Assembly: GCA_036925085.1 (NCBI GenBank)
Contig: JAUPFP010000065.1
Location: 717,032 to 781,031, forward strand
DNA length: 64,000 nucleotides
DNA from: Brachycybe producta
Taxonomy: Eukaryota > Arthropoda > Diplopoda > Playtdesmida > Andrognathidae
Direction: 5' to 3'
Part shown: piece after piece, positions 22,800-32,605 of the stretch
Layout: each line of letters starts with the position of its first letter
Position numbering within the stretch: position 1 is the first letter of the stretch
Made by a program: the position numbers and the translations under genes
The notes under the pieces: generated by a model
Seen by the model: only the letters and a program-made list of their open reading frames with translations
What the model was told of the DNA's origin: nothing
Database searches by the model: none

Positions 22800-22960
22800 A
22801 TGCCCTTTTCACAGTCATAAATGACAATGGAATCATCATCACTGCTAGAAATAAGAGTCTCGCCATTAGAGGAAAAGTCAAGGCTGCTAATACGATCAGA
22901 ATTCTCTCGAAACACTTTGGCAACACGAAAGCTTCGCACAACGTGATCCACTAATTTCAT
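22800..22960 (-). CDS. WDR82: WDR82 orthologue, first coding exon
   Basis: WDR82 is a WD40-repeat protein of the SET1 histone H3K4 methyltransferase and PNUTS-PP1 complexes, acting in the nucleus at transcribing RNA polymerase II. The exon codes 53 residues plus two bases. It opens [20 protein letters not shown] and continues through [19 protein letters not shown] to [10 protein letters not shown]. This is the N-terminus and first WD repeat, and it aligns without gaps to known WDR82 proteins. The start is the conserved initiator. The exon ends in phase 2 at GTAAGTGAG. The YDCEKG ending is arthropod-like (mammals have a different residue pair). No damage is visible. It is the only host protein-coding exon I could identify. 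Confidence 0.93.
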
Positions 22961-23524
22961 TCTTCGTAGTTTGCTCTCTGTCGTAGAATTTTAGTATAAC
23001 CAAAGACAAATCGTTGATACACGCACAATAAAACAAAGCTTCAAAAAATGACGTCCACTAATTATCGACGATAGAAGTACATTATATATGCCTAAACATT
23101 AATATAGAAATTTAAAATACGAACACAGTATCTTCATTTTTTCATTAAAATTAAAACGTAGCATTTCCAAAACAAGGTCTAAAACACAGTAGCGAAACAC
23201 ATTATCGCAGTGCATTCACATATGAAAAACAGTAATACAATTATTCACGTTCTGTAACGTCTCATGTTTACAAACTTCACTTTCTAAAATGTTTGGCAAG
23301 CAAGAATGAATGCATACGCATGCGTAGCTTGTGAAATTCATTCGCAAGCGTCACTAGATGTCGTATCGACTCAAAGCAAGGTTTGTAGAGTAATAGGTGT
23401 GCTGATAACTCAAAAAAGAAGCCCAACCCGAAAAGAGAAACCCCTTATTCACACGTCATGGCACATTCATGTTTGTATTTTGAGACGTCCTGGCTCACAA
23501 AGTTATTCAATAGATTGGCTATGG
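22961..23524. other. 5' UTR and promoter side of WDR82, no other gene
   Basis: This lies just upstream of the WDR82 start on the minus strand. The 5' UTR is probably within 22,961-23,100. No convincing TATA box is visible. The stretch is AT-rich and unique-looking up to the LINE. Confidence 0.4.
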
Positions 23525-24850
23525 GGGGATAGAATGCCAGGTGCATGGCGGGACATGGTAGTTAGTGCCTATTTTCAAAGGGAAGGATGATGTTCAGGAA
23601 TGTGGGAACTATAGAGGTATTAAATTGATGAGTCATACGATGAAGCTTTGGGAGAGAGTAATTGAAGCTCGACTAAGGGTTAAAACTGTAATTGGGGGAA
23701 GTCAGTTTGGGTTTATGCCAGGAAAATCCACAATGCACCCTATTTTTGCTGTAAGGCAAGTTATTGAGAAGTTTTGGCTGCCAAGAAAGAGTTACACATG
23801 GTGTTTATAGATTTAGAGAAAGCCTATGACAGAGTACCACGGAAGTTATTGTGGGAGGTCTTACAGAAGAAGGGGGTGGGTGAGTTATATAGATATGGTC
23901 AGGGACATGTATAGGGATGCACGGACAAGCGTTAAGACTGCCTGGGGGTTCTCTGATAGTTTTCGTGTTAGGATTGGTGTGCACCAGGGCTCACCACTTA
24001 GTCCATATCTATTCATTTTGGTCCTGGATGAGTTACTGGCAGGGGTGAGGCAGGAGGTCCCCTGGTGTATGCTGTCTGCAGATGACATAGTCTTAGTTGG
24101 GGAATCCAAAATGGAACTCGAGTTCCATTTTGGATTTCCCAATTTTGCATTTCTATAGGAATGCCTTTGAATCAAAGGGATTGAAAATAAGTAGGGCAAA
24201 AACAGAGTACATGAAATTTCAGTGGGATGGGAAAGAACAGTTGAATGAGGGGATTAGACTTGGGGACAGTTTAATGCAGCAGGTGCATGACTTCAAATAT
24301 TTAGGATCTGTGCTGCAAGATGATGGGAACTTAGACTTTGACATCACAAACCAGATAAATGCAGGTTGGCATAGGTGGAGGCAGGCTAGTGGGGTTTTAT
24401 GTGACAGGAAGTTAACTATACAATTGAAGGGAAAGTTTTATAGGACAGTAGTCAGACCAGCTATGTTGTATGGATCAGAGTGTTGGGCAATCAAGAAGGT
24501 GCATGAGGATAGAATGCAGGTAGCTGAGATGAGAATGCTATGATTTTATTAGGGGTAGTGTAGGGGTAACAAATATAGTAGAAAAGATGCAGGAAAATAG
24601 GCTGCGGTGGTTTGGGCATGCCCTCAGGAGCAGAGAATATGGGCTGCTGAGGCAGGCAATGAACTTAGACCTGGGAATAATACAGGGTAGAGGAAGACCC
24701 AAGCAAACCTGTGACGGGGTAGTAAAACGGGATATGGTGGCATGTGGGGTCACTGGTGGCTTGGTGCAAAATCAGAACAAGTGGAGAGTTAGAACCAGCA
24801 AGGCCGACCCTGCTGCTTGCGGGATAAAGTACAGAAAATGATGATGATGA
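23525..24850 (+). pseudogene. RTE-type LINE reverse transcriptase, 5'-truncated
   Basis: Non-LTR retrotransposon RT. Motifs in order: MPGAWRDMVV (near 23,530), IFKGKDDVQECGNYRGIKLM (23,568), QFGFMPGKSTM, MVFIDLEKAYDRVPR (23,800), IGVHQGSPLSPYLF (23,975), ADDIVLVGES (24,080; preceded by Ser instead of the usual Phe), GLKISRAKTEYM (24,180) and the C-terminal MLYGSECWAIKK block (24,460). This set is typical of the RTE clade. There are at least two frameshifts and a stop near 24,543. A short inverted duplication interrupts the frame at 24,100-24,139. It ends in ATGATGATGATGA, a simple-repeat tail common in RTE elements. The endonuclease domain is missing. Confidence 0.88.
24100..24139. repeat. 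40-bp palindrome inside the LINE
   Basis: Two roughly 20-bp arms meet at CTCGAG (24,117-24,122). The left arm is native RT sequence; the right arm is its inverted copy and replaces the expected codons, so the palindrome arose by inverted duplication. Confidence 0.85.
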
Positions 24851-24870
24851 GCGCTCGTCGTTTTGGGGTT

Positions 24871-24948
24871 CTAACTTTGCTTATCAGGGTGATAAGCAAA
24901 GTTAGTGTAGCTTCTGGGCCACTCGGTACTTTTGGTACCGAGTGACCC
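24871..24948. repeat. Two adjacent hairpins
   Basis: First: a perfect 16-bp inverted repeat (CTAACTTTGCTTATCA) with a 3-nt loop, 24,871-24,905. Second: 15-bp arms around GGG-CACTCGGTAC with a 3-nt loop, 24,916-24,948. They follow directly after the LINE tail. Confidence 0.85.
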
Positions 24949-26029
24949 AGATTCTATTTTTAATGTTGACCTTTTAATTTGCCCTCGTTTTAACTTCCAC
25001 ATGAGTGGGTTTGTTAGTTTTTAATTGTTTTGTTTACATTTTCTTCTGTTATCACACTTATGTGACCATTGTCCAGAAGTTTAATTTAAACAATTAGAAG
25101 TTTTTGCCATGAGAATCCAACTTCTGGGTTCTCAGGGTATATAAAAATCTGTATTTTTCTATTTGGTACCGATTTTAAAAAGACCGAACCTATGCCCAAT
25201 TTAGGCTAGGTTCTTAGATTAATTTCTCTCAAAAGTACTTAATTTTTTGTGTTGTGTATTAACCAGTTCGATTGTTCAGATTTTTATATCTGGAATAAAA
25301 CTTTCATTTACTTTAACCAAAACCAGTGGTGTTTTCTTTATTTCTTTTGCGTTGGATTATTCTCGTGACATGACTTTCATCATTACATTGCAGTTCTTCA
25401 CCCTTTTGGATACTTCAAGACTCCAATCAGGTGCAAATCTGCAACGCAAGAGTGTAAGTATATTTCACACTATTTTCAGGGCAAATTTATGGATGAAAGT
25501 CTGAAAGATACAGAGACTAAAGATCCTCAAGACTGTGAATGTCTTCAGCCAAAGACTAGTGAGGACATAAAATAGACATTATATTGGTCTAGTCTTCCCG
25601 GGCCGGTAGAATTAGTGACCTAGTCACTCACTATCAATACGAGTGTAAACTCGCTCGTATTACTTTAAAAGAGCAGATTTTACAGTGGAAAAAAGTCTGA
25701 CACAATTTATTTAGGTTTTGCCCTATTGAATATAATGGTATTGTATTTGACTTGCATTAAATTTCTTGTTTTTTTCGATAGATATTTTTTTTAAATAAAA
25801 TGTTTATAGTTTTTAATGTGTTAGTTGTTTGATATGTGACTACAACAAAATAAAAAATGTTATGATAAAATGTTATTATAATAAAACATTACCCGTATCT
25901 AATAAAATATATAAAATATGAAATGTAATATATTAAATTTAATATATTAGTCCCTATTGTGTTGCGACAGTGGCTGACGCCATTTTAAAATAAAGTAATT
26001 TTAAGTACACAACAACGTAGAATCACAGT
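24949..26029 (+). repeat. TATA-bearing LTR-like repeat S, copy 1, and AT-rich flank
   Basis: Near 25,135 the sequence reads CTCAGGGTATATAAAA, followed by ATGCCCAATTTAGG (25,192), an AATAAA signal (near 25,297) and AGGTGCAAATCTG (25,429). The same order recurs near 27,115 and 28,135, so this is a dispersed family resembling LTR promoter regions. No ORF. From about 25,700 to 26,029 I see only AT-rich sequence. Confidence 0.4.
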
Positions 26030-26038
26030 GGTAGAATC

Positions 26039-26445
26039 TTAGACTATTACTTTACTGGACTGGCAACTTCCGATCTTCTCCAAGTTAAAGCGTTGACGGC
26101 ATGTTCTTAGGCAAAAGTGATGCCAGCTCCGTCTGGTGCATTATTTTTTACAGAAAATCGGAGTGAAAGTCTTCCCTCCCGATTTCTAATTGCCTGTGTC
26201 ATAGCCTTGTATAGATAGTATCTATAGAAGGCTATGCCTGTGTAGTTCTTCATTGGCCATACTTTTTATACTAATATATAAAAATACACCCAACATAGCT
26301 ACAAAATGAACTTGTCCAAAACTTGACTTTTACTATCAAGTTTATATACCATAGTCCCTCTAGAGGCACTACTTGGAAAACGACGATGCATAACTGTCAA
26401 ACACAAAATTTCGGGAGTTGCCAGTCCAGTAAAGTAATAGTCTAA
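26039..26445. mobile_element. MITE with 30-bp inverted ends and 9-bp target duplication
   Basis: Terminal inverted repeats of about 30 bp beginning TTAGACTATTACTTTACTGG are virtually perfect. GGTAGAATC is duplicated at 26,030-26,038 and 26,446-26,454. Nine-base duplications suggest a Mutator-like origin. Inside is an 18-bp inverted repeat, CATAGCCTTGTATAGATA and its mate, at about 26,200-26,237. No transposase. Confidence 0.88.
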
Positions 26446-26614
26446 GGTAGAATCACAGAATAACACAAAATAACAGAAGAACAGAGATAAAAAAAAATAT
26501 CAGAATAGATAATCTCCTTCCCGTGCTAATATGTGACACAAAGTATAATCACATGAAGAAATATAACACCAGGAAAAAGTCGGAAAGGGGGACATGTGTG
26601 CATTTAAAAGTAAA

Positions 26615-26740
26615 CACTGAAATTTAAAAATAAAATTAAAACCTGAAATTTAAAAATAAAATTAAAAACCGATATTTAAAAATAAAATTAAAACCCAAAA
26701 CTTAAAAATAAAATTAAGAACTAAATTTAAAAATAAATTT
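26615..26740. repeat. AT-rich tandem repeat, about 27-bp unit, 4-5 copies
   Basis: Units share AAATTTAAAAATAAAATTAAAA with a variable 4-6 bp joint. Confidence 0.85.
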
Positions 26741-27049
26741 TGTTAAAATTTTAATCTAAATAAAAAACAGGTATCATTCTGAAACAATTAGACCGGAAGC
26801 AATCCTGGCTCATTCAGATTTTTGTTTGGATCGTTTGTTTTTGTAACTTTGTCAAGCCTATCCACTATCATTCATAGGATTGACCTAGTTCTATCAGCTG
26901 ATGGCATTGCCAATATCCTGTCTTGGGTCCTCTTTCCTCCCAGTCTCACCCCTTAATACAAAAAGATTAGCATTAAGTCTCTGTGGTGAAACTTTCTTTT
27001 GTAAGTTCTATATTTTGGTGACCAATGGTCAATCATGTTGATTGGCCAG

Positions 27050-27500
27050 TTTGGTTTTTGCTTGTGTTTTTGCCCAATCAGGGGATACTGAGGAAGTGTT
27101 CTCAGTATCCTCTTTTTGGGTATAAAAAGGCCATGTTTTTGATGTTTATCAAGCATTCTGTAAACAGAAAATTTATGCCCGATTTGGGATAGACTTTAAT
27201 GGAAATAAATGAAAATAAACTGTTAACAGTTTCTAACCAATAAGTATATAAGTTTATACTTGGTTATATTGGTTAGAACGAAAGTTCTCATAATTCATCA
27301 TCTCAAACTGCCAACCCAGATGTAAACCTTGATCAACATTTCTAGATGGAATTTCAAGGGGAAACACGATCAACCAGCTTTTAATGGGCGAAAGCCCGAG
27401 GGGTAACAGACAATGAAAGATCCTTAAAACTGTAAAAATGTGGAAAAAAGGTGGAACTTGTGAGGAAACAGAAAGGGATTAATTTGTTCCCTTCCATCCG
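27050..27500 (+). repeat. LTR-like repeat S, copy 2
   Basis: Has a 10-bp hairpin GGATACTGAG/CTCAGTATCC (near 27,083-27,110), then TTTTTGGGTATAAAAAGG, then TTTATGCCCGATTTGGG, and a tail with GATGTAAACCTTGATCAAC and GGGCGAAAGCCCGAGGGG. The tail recurs in copy 3 and, inverted, at 28,620-28,805. Confidence 0.5.
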
Positions 27501-27980
27501 AACCAGAATAGAATAAGTGGCTTAGCCAACCACTTTTTGGTAAATTCTATCTACCCACAAAAGGTGGTTCATTACAATTTATTTAAATTACACATACCTT
27601 TATTAAATAATTACAACTAAAACGATCTGAAGTTGATTATTTAAAAAAAATATTTATTTCCTTCAGAGGTTTTTTTTCTCAAAATAGGGCACTGAAAATT
27701 AAAAAAATAATAATTTCATCATAGTTTAAAAAGTATTCATTTCCTCCAATCAATAATATTTTACCTTTACAAGAAAACATCGAAATACTGTAGAAATGCA
27801 GCAAAAATGTTTGTAGCCTCTATGTTTCTACCTTAAAGATCTGTACAAAACGTATTACTTCATTTCAAAATTGCAGTTATTAAGTAACCAATTAAAATAA
27901 GTAAATATTTCATTCCTACGTCATGGATTTCTGTCACTGCAACAAAAGGACCCAAATACGATTAAGTTGTGAGAAATCAT
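27501..27980. other. AT-rich spacer, nothing recognised
   Basis: No gene or repeat boundary that I can support. Confidence 0.4.
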
Positions 27981-28560
27981 TTTGCCATTGTATACATTTT
28001 CACACCTTTGTGTGAACAATCATGTAATGAATTTTGGCCAACTGCACCAATCCATTTATTGGTCTATTTGGGCCAAAGACCCATTAGTAGCCAATTGAAA
28101 AAGTGCACTCACAATCTGCCAACTAATATTAGGGTACTCAGGGTATATAAAGAGTTGTATTTTTGATATTTATGTTGACTTTTATTATGGAGAATTTATG
28201 CCGAATTTCCAAATTTTATATTGGAATTAAATCAGTTATTTTCATTCCAAAGCAATGGTAAATTTATTTATTTATATGACTGTAAACTTTTTAGCTTTTC
28301 ACCTAGCCATCATCTACAAGACGACGTCTAGGTGCAAACCTGACAACTATAATGGAAAGCAGTCAATCCAATCTTCAAAGGTAATTTATCGGGCACAAGC
28401 ATAATGGGATACAGACAACAGAAAATCCTCGAAGCTGTGGACATATTTTTAAGGGCAAGGAGGTTGACAATTAGACTGTTCTGGAGCTCGGTATAGTTTT
28501 TGGCAGTCATTTTATTGTAACAAACCACCTTCAGGGTTGAATATAATCTGCTCAATGGAT
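27981..28560 (+). repeat. LTR-like repeat S, copy 3
   Basis: Contains GGGTATATAAAGAG (near 28,141), AATTTATGCCGAATTTCC (28,191) and the tail GTGCAAACCTGACAAC ... GGATACAGACAACAGAAAATCC (28,333-28,430), matching copy 2 in order. Confidence 0.5.
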
Positions 28561-28619
28561 TTAGTTCGCGCTTTCGGGTGGGCTGAAAGTATTTGGCTAG
28601 TTCACTTATTTTATTCGGG

Positions 28620-28810
28620 TGCGAGATGAAAAGAACAAACTAGTCCCTTTCGTTTCCTCACAAGTTCCTTTTTTAAAAACCTTTACAGTTTAAAAGATCT
28701 TTTCACTGTCTGTTACTCTTCGGGTTCACGCCCTACTAAAAGCCATTAGATCCTGTCGTTCTCTTTGGCCTCATTAGTGTTGGTGATCCAGGTTTGCACC
28801 TGGACATGCA
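28620..28810 (-). repeat. Inverted copy of the repeat S tail
   Basis: The reverse complement contains GGTGCAAACCTGGATCACC, a degraded form of the GGGCGAAAGCCC block, AACAGACAGTGAAAAGATC and AACTTGTGAGGAAACGAAAGG. These match 27,315-27,480 in order. Confidence 0.65.
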
Positions 28811-28869
28811 TAAGGATATTAATGTCCTTGTCAATGTAAAAAAGTAAACAGCTGTGCAGAACTGGGTCA

Positions 28870-29520
28870 ACCCTCTGTACGACTGTATAGAGGGATGACA
28901 AGTTCTGCAGCACTACACAAAAAACGAGCCAGGATTGATTTTGGTTGGATCATTTTGTTATCACTTTGTGCTTCTATTTTGTAAATCAAACTGCCCATCG
29001 GTACATCAATAGCTTTGGTGACTTTGGTGACTGGCATTAAGGTAAATGACTTCTCCAGTAAGGTTGACAATTTAGATTCTAAAAAATGGATTTCCTGCTT
29101 CCTTCAATAATCCCAGGATAAACTTTAACTACTCTCTGTTGGATCATTCTTTGCACAAGTTGATGAACTGCAAACTTCCTCCTTGAAGACTGTGAGGAGC
29201 ATTGATCTCAGCAATAGCAACTTTTTTTGGATAAAATATGAGATTCTGGACCAGGCATAGTCTTGCTGACACCTATTTCAGGAGTTTCTCTTGTTGTTCC
29301 TCTTCTCATTCATCTTTAATACTTTTAATGAAGTCTTCTGCTTTTTGTTGCTTCTGGGGAGTGTCCAGTAACACTCTCAAAATTAGGTTTTTTTCTTGTT
29401 CATGTCAATGCAAAGGTTGAGATTTTTGCCAAGATCGTTTTAGAGGAAAGCCTCATCGTGTCCTTTGATGACAATCAGTTTTTCAAAATGAGTTCAACGG
29501 CGACCATTATCAGAACAATA
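28870..29520 (-). pseudogene. Highly decayed gypsy-type protease/pol remnant
   Basis: Near 29,400-29,500 the minus strand reads KLIVIKGHDEAFL then NDLGKNLNLCIDM. This matches the segment after the protease active site in remnant H (MLIIKGKDEALLGRDLGRAFRLLVDM). The following QQKAEDFIKSIKDE and VAIAEINAPHSLQGG stretches are broken by stops. No active site remains. Confidence 0.35.
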
Positions 29521-29635
29521 ATTATCCCATGATGTTCAATAGATTCCTTCCAGTGCCAGTCAGATTCGGCAGAAATAATAAAAGATCAATTGACAAAGTT
29601 CTTTGCTAGGACAGATTCGTATTATTGGTGTTTTT

Positions 29636-29694
29636 TTCCTAGAGTTATTAGGCAATGAAATTTTCTTCCTAGAGTTATTAGGCAATGAAATTTT
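29636..29694. repeat. 30-bp tandem duplication
   Basis: Two nearly perfect copies of TTCCTAGAGTTATTAGGCAA plus GAAATTTT. Confidence 0.88.
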
Positions 29695-29699
29695 ATTAC

Positions 29700-30504
29700 T
29701 GTTATATGTGATATTCAATAACATGTTTTTAATGTATTATGGTTTGATTTTTACTAAAACAGCCCCATAATAAAACAAAAACCAGATAGGCCTATTTCCT
29801 TAAAAATCAGGAAGTAAAAATGACACAGAACTAGACAAGTTAAAGTACCACCCCTCCCTCCAAAAAACTTTTAAGTGTCTTTAAGACCTCAGGGGTCTAA
29901 ACCACTTACTAATAAAAAAGATAATTCATCACACCTTCCTCTCATAAATCCTCCTTTTACCACCCATAATCCCCTCCCCTCTTCTTAACAAAAACACTAG
30001 TTAGGCCTAATAGAAACTTTTTTGATTTTTTCTTAAATTCATGGTTTTTATATATATATATATTAAAATATATATAAAAAAAATCAGGTTAATTAAAAAA
30101 CTAACCAATAGGAGGTGTTCAGTGATTTTCAATACAGGTAAAATTATATAAAAGGCCAGCATTTTGCAATAGCAAGCAATTGGATTTTTGGTATCCAAAG
30201 AGCCTTCATTGGAAGACTACTGGACCTCTCCACTAAGGACTTAACTCTGAAAGAAACCACAGAAACATAACAAAAGCAATGGCAAATATACCAATGTTGT
30301 GGCTGGTGTTTGAGTAAAGGAGCTGAAAAACAACAAGAGCACCTGTTAAACAAGGAGTTCAGTTGGAGTTTTGGTTCCTGCATTAAAAGCACAAGCAACA
30401 TTGGAGTAAGTCCATGTGTTTATGTTGGTTTTTAGTGAGTTTAGACAAAGTTAAGTTGCTTAGAGATAGAATTCCTGTTTATGTAAGAAATTATCACAAT
30501 TATT
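29700..30504. other. AT-rich region without recognisable gene
   Basis: Includes a (TA)n stretch near 30,050-30,080. Element B sequence begins abruptly at about 30,505; no 5' LTR or primer site precedes it. Confidence 0.4.
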
Positions 30505-30825
30505 CACCGTATTTTTACCGTGAATTACTGTGGGGAACGGACTACGGTCCGTGGTACCGTGGTTTTCGGTGGTGTACGGTATTTTACCGCAAGTACACCG
30601 TGGTGTACGGACTTTTGTCCGTTAGACCGCAGTAGAAACCGGTAAGGTTAAACTCTGACCGTTCTTTACCGTGGTACACGGACATTTGTCCGTGAAACCG
30701 CGGTTTCGCACGGTTCCATCCGTTCGTAACGGTATTTTACGGACTTTTGTCCGTGAGTTTACCGTTTTCGACGATGGAAACCCGAGATCTGGAGTCCAGG
30801 TTTTACCGTTCGTTTACGGTGAAAA
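30505..30825 (+). promoter_or_regulatory. Leader hairpin array of element B
   Basis: Four inverted repeats ACGGAC-N4-GTCCGT at 30,537-30,552 (loop TACG), 30,607-30,622 (TTTT), 30,677-30,694 (ATTT) and 30,739-30,754 (TTTT). All four have perfect 6-bp stems, and they are spaced 70, 70 and 62 bp apart. Each is embedded in ACCGTG/CACGGT-rich units. The array ends about 70 bp before the gag start. Confidence 0.85.
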
Positions 30826-32600
30826 ATGAAGACAGCCCCAAAAGTACCGACGGGAGGTCGGGAACTTGGTGCGGATGCGGGTTTGGAGTTACGCGGCCGC
30901 GTAGTCGACCGTCCCCGTGGGGGGGCGGAAGGCGGGGATTCTCTGGAAACAGAGGGACCCAGCGGTAGCTTAGACAGGGATCTCCCGGAGGAATGGGTCA
31001 CGGTGCTGAAACGCCGCCGTGACATTGGTCCGGGAGAATACCCGTTAGAAGACAGTGGGTTCGACGGTGATCTCACCGGGGGGACGATCGGCCACGGCCG
31101 CTTGTCCAAGTTTCCACCGTCGCCCATCCGGTTGGACGTGGCGATCAGCCCCGTAGGGACATGGTGGAAATCCTGGATGAGATTGCACGTGAGGGCCGGG
31201 CCTTTTTGGCCAGGTTATCCGAGCAGCAACTCATTGAGATTGCCTACGGGATAAACGTCCTTCACTTAGAAGGCCGACTGTCCCGGTCAACGGTTGAGCC
31301 GAGGGTGGCACCTCGGTTTTCACTGTTGCCCGTGCGTGAAGGCGCACAGGGAGAGGAACCACCGGCACTTCCCCGGTTGGTACCTCCGCGGGAAGCACGC
31401 AGGCCATCTCCTAGGGGGATTGGCCGGGGAGTTCTTCCTGCACCCGGACAGCAGCCAAGGGTTCAGATGATGATACCCTCGGAAGCTGAGTCCGTGTCTG
31501 ACGTTTCGGGGAACCGGAGCAGGCAGCCTCGCAGGGTTAGCACCGCTGCTTGGATGCCCGCTCCAGCGGTTCCAGCGGAGGTTCAGGCGTTCGGGTTCTT
31601 TAACCCGGTCCACTCATTTGCTCGTTGCGACGGCAGAGAGGACTTGACGCCTTTTCTCCGCAAGTTCGAAGCGAAAGCCCGAGCTCAGCTCTGGACGGAC
31701 GAGTCCCGATGCAGTTTCTTTACGTTTCTGCTGGACGGTCCGGCGGAGGAGTATTACGCCACGTTGGTGGAAACTCTTCCAGACCTGACCTGGTTGGAGC
31801 TGAAGGATGCTATGCGTAGCCGCTTCAGCACCAGCAACCAGGCTCGCCTCTGTTTCGGGGAATTTGAGTCCATGAAACAGGGGGCTACCTAGTCTGTGCA
31901 GGCATTCTACTGGCGGTTCTTGGAACTGTCCGACCGAGTGTCTCCGGGCAAAGACGAGAGCTGTAGGCTCATTCGCTTCAAACGGAAACTCCTGACGGCC
32001 ATCACCGATCAATTGATCGGTTGCAAGGCCGGTACGGTGGAGGCATATGCCCGAAAGGCACGGCTGGTTGAGGCCAATTTGCTTCTTGTAGGTAAACTAC
32101 CTAACCGTATTAGAGGGGTTCCTCAGGACAGGGCTAGCGCTCCGTCCTCCGGAACCACGGCTAGCTCTGGGAGCTCTGCCAAGGCTTCATCTTCGAGCCA
32201 AACGTGTGCGAAGGCTGCTGCACCGTCCATGTCGGACAAAGCAGGAGCCAAGACCGGAGGCAAGAAGAAGAAGACGGCAGGCTCTGGTGGAGGTCAGCCG
32301 GCGGCAACGCCTCGTAGTACGGACCGTACAGGAGATGCACTCCGGCGACTAGGTCCTTGTTTCGGGTGTAACCAGATGGGTCACCTGAGGAAGGATTGTC
32401 CGAAGGCTGCGGCCAAAGGGCAAGTTGCCAGAGTGGTGCCTGATGAGAGTCAGAACCTCCAGCCTACCGCTGGCGTTGCGCCAGTTTGGCTGGAGGGTCT
32501 TAAGTACCTGGCCACCGTTCATGATGGCCATTTCTACTATCGACTCGTGGAGGACGAAAAGAAATCCTCGTTAAACCGCCGGCGGTCGCCACCGAACTGA
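30826..32600 (+). pseudogene. gag: Gag of element B
   Basis: Structural protein of the particle. Start at 30,826 (MKTAPKVPTGGREL), the same start as in F and A. A frameshift near 31,160 moves to the main frame (EILDEIAREGRAFLARLSEQ). The capsid-like block is FLRKFEAKARAQLWTDESRC ... DGPAEEYYATLVETLPDLTW. A nonsense TAG at 31,890-31,892 stands where F has a Glu codon. The zinc knuckle CFGCNQMGHLRKDC (CxxC-x4-H-x4-C) is intact at 32,358-32,399. It ends at TGA 32,598-32,600. The pol frame is offset, as in -1 frameshift gypsy elements. Without its two lesions it would be about 590 residues. Confidence 0.9.
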
Positions 32601-32605
32601 GTGGT

